A program made the position numbers and the translations under genes. From Hyphomicrobiales bacterium (GTDB taxonomy: Bacteria > Pseudomonadota > Alphaproteobacteria > Rhizobiales > Rhizobiaceae): a DNA stretch of 57,928 nucleotides. The stretch is from the NCBI GenBank assembly GCA_900468625.1, contig UBUL01000040.1, positions 1 through 57,928 of the forward strand, read 5' to 3'. The notes under the pieces were generated by a model. It saw only the letters and a program-made list of their open reading frames with translations. It was not told the DNA's origin and made no database searches. Positions 25,409-33,806 of this stretch are shown piece after piece (the stretch's first letter is position 1; every line of letters starts with the position of its first letter).

Positions 25409-26626
25409 GTGAGCGATATTGCCGTCGAGGTCCTCGATACCCAAACCTCCGTCGAAGCGCCCTCACGCGCCACGATCGCGCTGGTGACCTCGGCCTTGGC
25501 GGTCGGCAGCTTCGGCATCGGCACGGGCGAATTCGTAATCATGGGACTTCTGCCCAATGTTGCCGGCACTTTCGGCGTCACCACGCCGGAAGCGGGCCAC
25601 GTGATCAGTGCCTATGCCCTCGGCGTCGTCGTCGGTGCGCCCATTATCGCCGTGCTTGCCGCCAAGATGGCGCGCCGCACGCTGCTCCTGCTGATGATGG
25701 CGATCTTTGCCGCCGGCAATATTTCCAGCGCCTTTGCGCCGACGTTCGAAAGCTTCACCGCGCTGCGATTCATCACCGGCTTGCCGCATGGCGCCTATTT
25801 TGGTGTCGCGGCGCTCGTTGCCGCCTCGATGGTGCCGGTCCACCGCCGTGTGCGCGCCGTCGGCCAGGTCATGCTTGGCCTCACGATCGCGACGCTGATC
25901 GGTACGCCGATCGCAACCTTCCTTGGCCAGGTTCTCGAATGGCGTGCGGCCTTCATGATGGTCGGCGGCGTCGGCCTCGTTACTATGCTGCTGATCGCCC
26001 TCTTCCTGCCGAAGGACAAGGTCGAGGAAGGCGCCAGCATCACCCGCGAACTCGGCGCGCTGAAGCGGATACAGGTCTGGCTTTCGCTTGGCGTCGCCGC
26101 CATCGGCTTCGGCGGCATGTTTTCGATCTTCAGCTACGTCGCCACGACGACGACCGAGGTCGCCGGCCTCGGCAGCGCCATGGTGCCCGTGGTGCTTGCG
26201 CTCTTCGGCATCGGCATGAATGTCGGCAATATCGTCGGCTCCCGTCTCGGCGACCTCTCGATCAGGGGAACGATCGGCGGCATGATGATCTTCAACATCG
26301 TTATCATGACGCTGTTCTCCCTGACCGCCGCCAATCCCGTCATGCTCTGCATCTGCGTCTTTCTGATCGGCTGCGGCTTTGCCGCCTGTCCCGCCGTGCA
26401 AACCCGCCTGATGGATGTGGCTGCGGATGCGCAGACGCTGGCCGCGGCCTCCAATCACTCCGCCTTCAATATCGCCAATGCGCTCGGCGCCTGGCTCGGC
26501 GGGCTCGTAATCTCCTGGGGCTTCACCGCGGCCGCGACCGGATATGTCGGCGCGTTTCTCTCTGTCGGCGGCCTTGCCGTCTTCGCCCTCTCGGTTGGCC
26601 TGGAGCGGCGCACCGGTCACGTCTGA
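25409..26626 (+). CDS. MFS-family exporter (AraJ/arabinose-efflux type)
   Basis: The 405-residue membrane protein has 12 predicted helices. The first helix carries GSFGIGTGEFVIMGLLPN, the DHA1-type signature of AraJ/YdhP sugar or drug exporters. A loop with KMARRTLLL follows helix 2-3. The start is a GTG at 25409, picked because AAGGAG lies six bases before it. A longer frame begins 51 bases upstream without a ribosome site. Substrate is unknown. A GC hairpin at 26694-26709 follows and may end its mRNA. Confidence 0.86.
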   Translation: MSDIAVEVLDTQTSVEAPSRATIALVTSALAVGSFGIGTGEFVIMGLLPNVAGTFGVTTPEAGHVISAYALGVVVGAPIIAVLAAKMARRTLLLLMMAIFAAGNISSAFAPTFESFTALRFITGLPHGAYFGVAALVAASMVPVHRRVRAVGQVMLGLTIATLIGTPIATFLGQVLEWRAAFMMVGGVGLVTMLLIALFLPKDKVEEGASITRELGALKRIQVWLSLGVAAIGFGGMFSIFSYVATTTTEVAGLGSAMVPVVLALFGIGMNVGNIVGSRLGDLSIRGTIGGMMIFNIVIMTLFSLTAANPVMLCICVFLIGCGFAACPAVQTRLMDVAADAQTLAAASNHSAFNIANALGAWLGGLVISWGFTAAATGYVGAFLSVGGLAVFALSVGLERRTGHV

Positions 26627-26693
26627 GACTGTGGATTCAAACGGACGATATCGGCTCGATCGCCGCGGGAAAATGATGAGCTGGCCATCAGCA

Positions 26694-26709
26694 CCGGCTT
26701 CCGAGCCGG
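26694..26709 (+). terminator. GC hairpin after the MFS gene
   Basis: CCGGCT-TCCG-AGCCGG is a perfect 6-bp stem with a tetraloop, 67 bases beyond the stop. There is no U-run, so termination is uncertain. Confidence 0.35.
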
Positions 26710-26923
26710 CGAAATCCCCGAAAAATCGAGCCGGACGCGTGTCGTCCGCTTACGCTACTTTGGCGGTTCGGCAACGAATTTCGGTGCATTGCACAAGCTT
26801 CAGCCGCCTAAGCAAATTTTTCTTGCGACATTGGCCCTTAAACCGCGTCCACCTCTTGACTTTTCATTCCTTCGGCGCGACTTCTCCGCACGTGGGGAAC
26901 AGCGTTTTCCATACCGATTAACC

Positions 26924-26994
26924 GGAGTCATCTTTCGATGCCTAGCGACAGTAGTAGTCGATTGCCTTTGCCGTCAGTAGCATTCGTGCACTAA
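26924..26994 (+). CDS. Putative upstream ORF (18 codons) in the mgtE leader
   Basis: GGAG at 26924-26927 is followed after 10 bases by ATG at 26938, which opens an 18-codon frame (MPSDSSSRLPLPSVAFVH) ending in TAA at 26992-26994. It contains three prolines, two of them in LPLP. The next bases immediately form the first of two hairpins in front of mgtE. Leader peptides with Pro or acidic codons regulate Mg2+ transporters in enterobacteria, which makes this frame notable, but its translation is not shown. Confidence 0.4.
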
Positions 26995-27053
26995 CCGACT
27001 CCTGTCGGCTCGCCACGATCCGCTACGACGGCGGATCGACCGGAAAGGCGAGC
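26995..27053 (+). promoter_or_regulatory. mgtE: Structured mgtE leader that can sequester the ribosome binding site
   Basis: Hairpin 1 is CCGAC (26995-26999)/GTCGG (27004-27008) with loop TCCT. Hairpin 2 is CGATCCGC (27016-27023)/GCGGATCG (27031-27038). An outer stem GCTCGCC (27008-27014)/GGCGAGC (27047-27053) encloses hairpin 2 and includes AAGGCGAG, the ribosome binding region before the mgtE ATG at 27058. All stems are perfect as read. I do not recognise a known riboswitch class. Confidence 0.6.
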
Positions 27054-27057
27054 TATA

Positions 27058-28431
27058 ATGAACATCAACAGCTTTCCCACGCGGGCCGGCAATGCCGCGC
27101 GCGCATTCATCAATAACAATCGAGCCGTCACCATTGCGGAACGTGTCGAGGCTCTGAACGCAGTAGATGTGGCAGAGGCTGCCCGCATTCTCGCCAAAAT
27201 GCCGGAAGAGCGCGCTGTGCGCATTCTCGACCGGCCGGAACTGCGTAACGCTCCCGCCATTCTCGAAGTCATGGGCAATGCGGACGCCGCACGCCTGCTG
27301 CATGGCATGTCCAACGACCGCGTCGCCGACGTGCTCCTGGAAATGGATGTCGAAACTCGCGCCCGGCTCTTCGCAACATTCGACGAACATGCAAGGCAGG
27401 CGATCCAGGGACTGATGGGCTATCCGCCGCGCACGGCAGGCGGCATCATGACGACGGAATTCGTCAGCGTGCCGGCAAGCTGGACCGTGGCCCAGACGCT
27501 CGACCACGTTCGCCAGGTCGAGCGCTCCCGCGAAACCGTCTACGCCATCTATGTTCTCGACGACGAAACGCATGTGCTGCTGCATGTCGTGACGCTGCGC
27601 CGTCTCATCACCGGCGAGCCGGATGCCTGCATCCTGACCGTGGCCCAGAAGGGCGTGCCGGTCACGGCGCCGCCGCTGATGAAGCAGGAGGATGTCGCGC
27701 GCCTGATCCGCCGCCACGATCTGCTGGCGCTCCCGGTCGTCGACGACAAGGGCCACATGCTCGGCATCGTCACCGTCGACGACGTCATCGACACGATGAT
27801 CGCCGATACGACCGAAGATGCCCAGAAGTTCGGCGGTATGGAAGCCCTCGGCCAGCCCTATATGAAGATCAGCTTTGCCGGCATGATCCGCAAGCGTGCC
27901 GGCTGGCTCGCAGCCCTCTTCCTCGGCGAAATGCTCACGGCAAGCGCCATGCAGCACTTCGAAGGCGAGCTGGAGAAGGCCGTGGTGCTGACGCTCTTCA
28001 TTCCTTTGATCATGAGCTCCGGCGGCAATTCCGGCTCGCAGGCGACCTCGCTGATCATCCGAGCGCTGGCGCTTGGTGAACTCAAGCTTGCGGACTGGTG
28101 GCGCGTTGCGTTCCGGGAACTTCCGACCGGCATCGTACTCGGCGCGATCCTTGGCCTCGTCGGCTTCGCCCGCATCGTGCTCTGGCAAAGCCTTGGCCTG
28201 TTCGACTACGGTCCGCACTGGCAGCTGGTCGGCTTTACCGTATTCGCGGCGCTGATCGGTATCGTCACTTTCGGCTCGTTGGCCGGCTCGATGCTGCCCT
28301 TCATCTTACAGAAGCTGCGGCTCGACCCCGCCAGCGCATCGGCGCCGTTCGTCGCGACGCTGGTCGATGTCACGGGCCTTGTGATCTATTTCTCGGTCGC
28401 GCTGCTGATCCTCAGCGGCACGATGCTCTGA
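27058..28431 (+). CDS. mgtE: MgtE magnesium transporter
   Basis: The 457-residue protein has the MgtE N-terminal helical superhelix domain (about 1-135), a CBS domain pair (about 140-265, with AIYVLDDETHVLLHVVTLRRL and LPVVDDKGHMLGIVTVDDVID), then five transmembrane helices. The pore region includes LIMSSGGNSGSQATSL, the family hallmark. The cytosolic domains sense Mg2+ and gate the channel. It is a monocistronic gene after a 430-base region that holds a structured leader, and it ends in a strong terminator. Confidence 0.95.
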   Translation: MNINSFPTRAGNAARAFINNNRAVTIAERVEALNAVDVAEAARILAKMPEERAVRILDRPELRNAPAILEVMGNADAARLLHGMSNDRVADVLLEMDVETRARLFATFDEHARQAIQGLMGYPPRTAGGIMTTEFVSVPASWTVAQTLDHVRQVERSRETVYAIYVLDDETHVLLHVVTLRRLITGEPDACILTVAQKGVPVTAPPLMKQEDVARLIRRHDLLALPVVDDKGHMLGIVTVDDVIDTMIADTTEDAQKFGGMEALGQPYMKISFAGMIRKRAGWLAALFLGEMLTASAMQHFEGELEKAVVLTLFIPLIMSSGGNSGSQATSLIIRALALGELKLADWWRVAFRELPTGIVLGAILGLVGFARIVLWQSLGLFDYGPHWQLVGFTVFAALIGIVTFGSLAGSMLPFILQKLRLDPASASAPFVATLVDVTGLVIYFSVALLILSGTML

Positions 28432-28452
28432 GAATAATCAAACTCTCCTCGC

Positions 28453-28485
28453 AAAGGGGCCGGCGACGGCCCTTTTGTGTTTTTA
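28453..28485. terminator. Terminator between convergent mgtE and Lrp genes
   Basis: AAAGGGGCCG (28453-28462) pairs with CGGCCCTTT (28467-28475) across a GCGA tetraloop, with one bulge, followed by TTGTGTTTTT. The A-run upstream also gives a U-run on the other strand. Confidence 0.85.
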
Positions 28486-28496
28486 CTCCGGCTGTT

Positions 28497-28970
28497 TCAT
28501 TCAGGCTGTGGCAGTTTCAAAGCACCATTGGTCTTGATGGTGCGGATCGCAAAGTTCGAACGCAGATCGACCACGCCCGGAAGCACCAGAAGCTTTTCCG
28601 ACATCACCTTCTCATAGGCAGCCAAATCCTCGACCACGACTTCCGCCAGGAAATCGGCAGTGCCAGAAATCAGATGGCAAGCGACGACTTCCGGAATGGC
28701 GAGCAACGCTGCCTGCTGCGTCTCGGAATTCTCCTTCGAATGATGGCCTACCTTGAGTTCCACGAAGACCGTGAGACCGAGACCGGCCTGCTTGCGATCG
28801 ATATCTGCGCGATAGCCGCGCAAGAGCCCCGATTTTTCCAGATTTCGGATGCGCCTCAGGCAGGGAGACGGCGAGAGATTTACCCGCTCGGCAATCTCGA
28901 CATTGGTAGCGCGCGCATCCTCCTGCAGGCAATTGAGGATCGCGATATCGAATTTATCCAGTTTTGGCAT
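28497..28970 (-). CDS. Lrp/AsnC-family transcriptional regulator
   Basis: The 157-residue protein has the N-terminal winged helix (LDKFDIAILNCLQEDARATN, then the recognition helix LSPSPCLRRIRNLE) and the C-terminal RAM ligand-binding domain (FVELKVG, PEVVACHLISGTADF, LPGV). Lrp-type regulators respond to amino acids. It is divergent from a DMT exporter gene with about 145 bases between, the usual arrangement for control of an amino-acid exporter. It ends convergent with mgtE. Confidence 0.92.
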   Translation of the reverse strand: MPKLDKFDIAILNCLQEDARATNVEIAERVNLSPSPCLRRIRNLEKSGLLRGYRADIDRKQAGLGLTVFVELKVGHHSKENSETQQAALLAIPEVVACHLISGTADFLAEVVVEDLAAYEKVMSEKLLVLPGVVDLRSNFAIRTIKTNGALKLPQPE

Positions 28971-29114
28971 ATCTGAAAAGTGTAATCATTAAGATTGGCA
29001 GATTATTGCTGATAACACGATTCTAGAGCCATAACTAGCAAGGACATGCCTCGGCCTTCGGCGCTATCTTCTCTTCATTCGAAAGAGAACCGGATCGTTG
29101 GAAAGGATATGTCG

Positions 29115-30029
29115 ATGACCGCTTTGTCTCTCTCCACCCGCAGGGCAACCCCCACCGTGGTCGGCTATGCCGGTGCCATCGTCACCGTCCTGATCTGGGC
29201 TAACTGGATTCTGGCCACCCGCCACACGGCCGAAGCGCAGATGGGCACCATCGACCTCGGGCTGATCCGCTATGGCGTGCCGGCGCTGGTGCTCGCTCCC
29301 GTCTGGTGGCGGACGGGCCTGCTGCCGAAGGGCGTGCCGCTGAAGCTGCTGGCGCTGATGGTCTGCGGCTCGGGCGCCCTCTTCTTCCAGCTCACCACCT
29401 TCGCCATCCAGTTCACGCCCGCCTCATCGGCCGGCATCCTGCTCGGCGGCTCCATGCCGCTGGCGGCCGCTTTGATCGGCGTGCTCCTGTTTCGCGAACG
29501 GCTCGATATCACGCGCTGGCTCGGCCTTGGCGGCATCGTCGCCGGCGTCGTCATCCTGCTTGCCCGCAGCCTTTATGGCGTGCAGATCTCCTGGGAAGGC
29601 TTCACGCTGCTGCCGCTTGCCGCTCTGCTCTGGGCAACCTACACCCACGCTTTCCGTCGCTCGGGCCTCAGCGCCGTGCAATCGAGCGCCATCATCGCCG
29701 TCTGGTCGTTCCTGATTCATGCCGGTCTGGCCGCCATCTTCGGCAGCTCGCTGACTTCAATCCCCCTGCCGGAAATCGGCCTGCAGATCGTCAGCCAAGG
29801 GCTACTGTCAGGCCTTGCCGCCACGCTTGCCTACGGTCTTGCCGTCCAGGCTCTCGGTGGCACGCAGGCCGCAGCGTTCACCGCGATCACTCCGGTTCTG
29901 GCCACGATCGGCGGCGGCTTTCTGCTCGGCGAGGAAATCGGAATGGCAGGGATTGCAGCCGCAATCGTGACCGGCGTCGGCGTTGCCCTTTCCACAGGCC
30001 TGCTCGCCCGGAAGGCCGTCCAGCATTAA
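29115..30029 (+). CDS. DMT-family (EamA) transporter, possible amino-acid exporter
   Basis: The 304-residue membrane protein has ten predicted helices in two EamA repeats. GSMPLAAALIGVLLFRERL and EEIGMAG, with ITPVLATIGGGF, are typical end motifs. An ATG at 29109 lies only two bases after GAAAGG, so the ATG at 29115 is more likely. The divergent Lrp-type gene suggests amino-acid responsive control. A terminator at 30051 follows. Confidence 0.87.
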   Translation: MTALSLSTRRATPTVVGYAGAIVTVLIWANWILATRHTAEAQMGTIDLGLIRYGVPALVLAPVWWRTGLLPKGVPLKLLALMVCGSGALFFQLTTFAIQFTPASSAGILLGGSMPLAAALIGVLLFRERLDITRWLGLGGIVAGVVILLARSLYGVQISWEGFTLLPLAALLWATYTHAFRRSGLSAVQSSAIIAVWSFLIHAGLAAIFGSSLTSIPLPEIGLQIVSQGLLSGLAATLAYGLAVQALGGTQAAAFTAITPVLATIGGGFLLGEEIGMAGIAAAIVTGVGVALSTGLLARKAVQH

Positions 30030-30050
30030 ATCGCATCTTGCTGAGATATG

Positions 30051-30087
30051 GAGCGGTTCAGCGAGGTGCTGAGCCGCTCTTTCTATT
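30051..30087. terminator. Terminator between convergent DMT and GNAT genes
   Basis: GAGCGGTTCAGC (30051-30062) pairs with GCTGAGCCGCTC (30068-30079), with one G-T pair and a 5-base loop, followed by TTTCTATTT. Confidence 0.88.
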
Positions 30088-30113
30088 TGCCTCTGAAATT
30101 CATGGAGCTAGGA

Positions 30114-30635
30114 TCAAAATCGAAGCGCCATGGCTACGCGTCTGGCCGGATCGGCGCCGTGGGCCAATTCACTCTCCAGGATCTGCGTGAGAGCGGCCGG
30201 CCTTTCTCCATCATTGAGGATTTGAAATCCTAAGGACGCATAGAATGGCGCGTTGAAAGCCACGTGCCGGTCCGTCGTCAAAGTGACGCCAGCGGCCCCT
30301 TGCGTTCTCGCCGCCGCAATCGCAGCTTCCATCAGCCGCCGTCCGACACCCTGTTTCTGCCGGCGCCTGACGACATCGACTTCGGCGATGTGAACCGAGC
30401 CATCTCTCATAACGCTGGCCAAAAAGCCGAATGGCTGATCTTCATCGTCGACGGCAACGAACAGCAAGCCTTCCGCAAGGGATTGCTCCAACACGTCGAG
30501 AGGCAGCGACGTTGGCTCATAGGCGACCGCGCCGGTCTCATGCAGAGCCCAAAAGGCATCGATCTCGATGGCAGCGAGGAGAGGCAGCTCGTCGGCCTTG
30601 GCCGAACGGATCGTCCAAACGCCTGACCCGATCAA
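30114..30635 (-). CDS. GNAT-family N-acetyltransferase
   Basis: The 173-residue protein has the acetyl-CoA motif RRRQKQGVGRRLM (about residues 90-102) and a following helix-strand with the ...APFYASLGF end motif of GNATs. The acceptor is unknown. The only sensible start is a TTG at 30635, with GGAATCATC before it, 12 bases after the stop of the ETF-quinone oxidoreductase gene on the same strand. Translation is therefore probably coupled to that gene. Confidence 0.82.
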   Translation of the reverse strand: MIGSGVWTIRSAKADELPLLAAIEIDAFWALHETGAVAYEPTSLPLDVLEQSLAEGLLFVAVDDEDQPFGFLASVMRDGSVHIAEVDVVRRRQKQGVGRRLMEAAIAAARTQGAAGVTLTTDRHVAFNAPFYASLGFQILNDGERPAALTQILESELAHGADPARRVAMALRF

Positions 30636-30647
30636 GATGATTCCATC

Positions 30648-32312
30648 TCACATATTCGGATAGACCGGCCCCTCGCCACCCTGCGGCGGAACCCAGTTGA
30701 TGTTCTGGTTCGGGTCCTTGATATCGCAGGTCTTGCAGTGGACGCAGTTCTGGGCGTTGATGACGAAGGTTTCCTTGCCATCCTTCTCCACCCATTCATA
30801 GACGCCGGCCGGACAGTAGCGCGTCGACGGACCGGCATAGACGTCATGTTCCGACGATACCTGCAGCGCCATGTCCTTGACCTGCAGATGCACCGGCTGG
30901 TCTTCCTCGTGGTTGGTGTTCGACAGGAACACCGAGGAAAGGCGGTCGAAGGTCAAGACGCCATCCGGTTTCGGATAGTCGATCTTCCGGTGCTTGGAGG
31001 CCGGTTCCAGCGATTGAGCATCCGTCTTGCCATGCTTCAGCGTGCCGAAGAAGGAGAAGCCGAACAGCTGGTTCGTCCACATGTCGAGACCGCCGAGCGT
31101 CACGCCGACCGCCGTGCCGAACTTCGACCAGAGCGGCTTGACGTTCCGAACGCGCTTCAGATCCTTGCCGATGTCAGAGGTGCGCCATTCGTTCTCGATC
31201 TCGATCACTTCGTTGTTGCCGCGGCCGGCTGCGATCGCCTCGGCGATCCTGTCCGCCGCCAGCATGCCCGAAAGCACCGCATTGTGGCTGCCCTTGATGC
31301 GGGGAACATTGACGAAGCCGGCCGAGCAGCCGATCAGCGCGCCGCCCGGGAAGGTCAGCTTCGGCACCGACTGGTATCCGCCCTCGGTGATGGCGCGCGC
31401 GCCATAGGAAATGCGCTTGCCGCCCTCGAAGGTGCCGCGGATGGCCGGATGCGTCTTGAAGCGCTGGAATTCCTCGAAGGGATAGAGATAGGGGTTCTTG
31501 TAGTTCAGGTGCACGACGAAGCCGACGGCGACCAGATTGTCTTCCAGATGATAGAGGAAGGAGCCGCCGCCCGTCTTCATGCCCAGGGGCCAGCCGAATG
31601 AGTGCTGCACAAGACCCTTTTTGTGGTTCTCCGGCTTGACCTCCCAGAGTTCCTTGATGCCGATGCCGAACTTCGGCACATCGCTGTTCCGCGCCAGATC
31701 GAACCTGGCAATGAGCTGCTTGGCGAGCGAGCCGCGCACGCCCTCGCCGATCAGCACATACTTGCCTAAGAGCGCCATGCCGCGCGTATAGTTCGGGCCG
31801 GGCTCGCCATTCTTCTCGATGCCCATATCGCCGGTGGCGACGCCGATGACGGCGCCCTCGTCATTGTAGAGCACTTCAGTCGCGGCAAAGCCGGGATAGA
31901 TTTCGACACCCAGCGCTTCGGCCTTTTCGGCCAGCCAGCGACAGACGTTGCCGAGCGATACGATGTAATTGCCGTGATTGCTCATCAGCGGCGGCATCAT
32001 GAAATTCGGCAGCCGGACGGAGCCGGCCGGGCCTAAGAACAGGAAGTGATCGTCCGTAACCTCCGTCTTGAAGGGATGCCCCTCCTCTTCGCGCCAGCCG
32101 GGCAGCAGGCGATCGATGCCGATCGGATCGACGACGGCGCCAGACAGGATATGCGCGCCGACTTCGGCCCCCTTCTCGAGCACCACAACGGCCAGATCCG
32201 GATTGATCTGCTTCAGCCGGATCGCAGCCGACAGGCCCGCTGGACCCGCCCCTACAATCACAACGTCGAATTCCATGCTCTCGCGTTCCGGCAGCTCGCT
32301 CGCGTCAGTCAT
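30648..32312 (-). CDS. Electron transfer flavoprotein-ubiquinone oxidoreductase
   Basis: The 554-residue enzyme takes electrons from reduced ETF (fed by fatty-acid and amino-acid dehydrogenases) and passes them to ubiquinone at the inner membrane. The FAD-binding GAGPAG lies at 21-26. The C-terminal 4Fe-4S cluster domain has cysteines at about 500, 523, 526 and 529 (CVHCKTC). The length agrees with the family. ETF subunits are not in the window. The GNAT gene follows 12 bases later on the same strand. Confidence 0.95.
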   Translation of the reverse strand: MTDASELPERESMEFDVVIVGAGPAGLSAAIRLKQINPDLAVVVLEKGAEVGAHILSGAVVDPIGIDRLLPGWREEEGHPFKTEVTDDHFLFLGPAGSVRLPNFMMPPLMSNHGNYIVSLGNVCRWLAEKAEALGVEIYPGFAATEVLYNDEGAVIGVATGDMGIEKNGEPGPNYTRGMALLGKYVLIGEGVRGSLAKQLIARFDLARNSDVPKFGIGIKELWEVKPENHKKGLVQHSFGWPLGMKTGGGSFLYHLEDNLVAVGFVVHLNYKNPYLYPFEEFQRFKTHPAIRGTFEGGKRISYGARAITEGGYQSVPKLTFPGGALIGCSAGFVNVPRIKGSHNAVLSGMLAADRIAEAIAAGRGNNEVIEIENEWRTSDIGKDLKRVRNVKPLWSKFGTAVGVTLGGLDMWTNQLFGFSFFGTLKHGKTDAQSLEPASKHRKIDYPKPDGVLTFDRLSSVFLSNTNHEEDQPVHLQVKDMALQVSSEHDVYAGPSTRYCPAGVYEWVEKDGKETFVINAQNCVHCKTCDIKDPNQNINWVPPQGGEGPVYPNM

Positions 32313-32591
32313 TCACTCTCTCCGCTTGGCCGCATCCGAATATCTGACACAGCCTTGTCCATTTGGACGTCTTCCCCATTCGGTTATCTCTTGTCAAAAC
32401 GGGAAGGAATTGTCGAGCCGGGAAGCGACAGGCAATCTCCCAATTCGTCCAGCGCGCAGAACAAGTTAAATAACTCTTACGTTAACGTCAATATTCTGAT
32501 GCGAGCTTTACGACAGGCGCCTTTCATAGTTGGGGCATGGCGTTTTATAAATGTCCATCGGGAATTCCGAACAGCATGAAGGATAATCAAG

Positions 32592-33380
32592 ATGGATCTT
32601 CGTATCGGCGGAAAGCGAGCGCTGGTGCTTGCCTCATCCAAGGGCCTGGGGCACGGCATCGCCGTGGCGCTCGCCCGCGAGGGCGTGAACGTGCTGCTTT
32701 GCGGCCGCAGCGGCGAACGGCTTGAAAGCAATTGCAAAACCATCAATGCCGAGGGCAAAGGCCGGGCGGACTGGATCTGGGCCGACCTGAACGACGAAAA
32801 CTTCGTAAACGTCGTCACCAAGGCTGTCGCGGAAAAACTCGGAGGCATCGATATTCTCGTCAACAACAGCGGCGGCCCGACGCCCGGGACGACGGAGGAT
32901 ATGACAGCGGACCGGCTGGAGACCTATTTCATCTCCATGGTCTCGCGGATCATTACGCTGACCAACGCGCTGCTGCCGAGCATGAAGGCGCAGAACTGGG
33001 GTCGCATTCTCACCATCGCTTCCTCAGGGGTCATCGAACCCATCCCCAATCTCGCGCTTTCCAACACGCTGCGCCCCGCCCTTGCCGGCTGGAGCAAGAC
33101 GCTTGCCGGCGAAGTGGCCGCATATGGGATCACGGTGAACATGCTCCTGCCGGGCAGCATAGCGACCGACCGTTTGGCCGAGCTTGACACCGCTGCCGCC
33201 ACGCGCGGAGGCAAAAGCCTGGAAGATGTCAGCGCCGAGCGTCAGCAGCGCATCCCTGCCGGCCGTTACGGCCGCGTCGAGGAATTCGCCGAGACTGCCG
33301 CCTTTCTCTGCAGCGGACCGGCCAGCTATGTGACGGGAACAATGGTCCGTTGTGACGGCGGCGCTGCCCGCTCACTTTAA
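32592..33380 (+). CDS. SDR-family protein lacking the usual catalytic Tyr-Lys
   Basis: The 262-residue protein has the Rossmann fold with a slightly altered cofactor loop (SSKGLGHG) and the sequence NNSGG. In place of YxxxK it has SNTLR, so the usual Tyr-Lys pair is missing. A Ser-Ser in IASSG is kept. A group of SDR-like proteins annotated as beta-ketoacyl-ACP reductase-like has this change. The activity is therefore uncertain, and a non-reductase role is possible. The ATG at 32592 follows AAGGATAA. A terminator is at 33447. Confidence 0.85.
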   Translation: MDLRIGGKRALVLASSKGLGHGIAVALAREGVNVLLCGRSGERLESNCKTINAEGKGRADWIWADLNDENFVNVVTKAVAEKLGGIDILVNNSGGPTPGTTEDMTADRLETYFISMVSRIITLTNALLPSMKAQNWGRILTIASSGVIEPIPNLALSNTLRPALAGWSKTLAGEVAAYGITVNMLLPGSIATDRLAELDTAAATRGGKSLEDVSAERQQRIPAGRYGRVEEFAETAAFLCSGPASYVTGTMVRCDGGAARSL

Positions 33381-33446
33381 AGCCGTCACGCGGATAAAGG
33401 ACGGGTCTTTGTAAACAGGCCCGTCAACACGATTGCGTGAGCGCCG

Positions 33447-33482
33447 AGAGGGGCCGCTATGAGCATTGCAGCCCCTCTTTCC
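33447..33482 (+). terminator. Terminator after the SDR-like gene
   Basis: AGAGGGGC (33447-33454) pairs perfectly with GCCCCTCT (33471-33478) around a 16-base loop, followed by TTCC. The weak U-run lowers certainty. Confidence 0.5.
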
Positions 33483-33679
33483 ACTATAAATGCCGCTTGG
33501 AGCTGTCTTGCCGTCCAATTATTACATAACGGCAATCAAAAAATAGTCATTTGACTTGCTTGTTGCACCGCACAAATCATAGCAATCCGAAAGCTTTCCA
33601 ACCTTTAATTTTTCGCGTTGCGGAACTGTGATAGATTGCACTGGATCAGCGTTCACGTATTCACGTTATAGGGACAGAA

Positions 33680-33701
33680 TTACCGAACGTTAGCGGTAAC
33701 G
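33680..33701. promoter_or_regulatory. Palindromic operator-like site upstream of the RND operon
   Basis: TTACCG-N8-CGGTAA (33680-33699) is an inverted repeat with 6-base arms. It overlaps CGTTA-N4-TAACG (33688-33701). It lies about 107 bases before the ATG at 33807. Efflux operons of this type are often controlled by TetR-type repressors binding such sites, but no regulator gene is adjacent. Confidence 0.4.
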
Positions 33702-33806
33702 GCGATGTGATGGATTGCGGCGAAGCCCGTTTATGTTGTGCGGCGCAATAAATACACTTCAACGTCATCGCGCTTCCCGCAACTCGCCTCGACCGGTTCT
33801 TTTAAT

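Larger units (their letters stand above)
33381..33806. other. Intergenic region before the RND operon
   Basis: It holds the terminator at 33447, a direct repeat TTCACGT-A-TTCACGT at about 33652-33666, and the inverted repeat at 33680. An upstream in-frame GTG at 33738 could be an alternative start of the adaptor gene. I see no other gene. Confidence 0.4.

Noticed and set aside
26627..27057. A known M-box riboswitch upstream of mgtE
   Set aside because: The leader is too short and simple and lacks the M-box core as far as I can recognise it. The stems found are a different arrangement.
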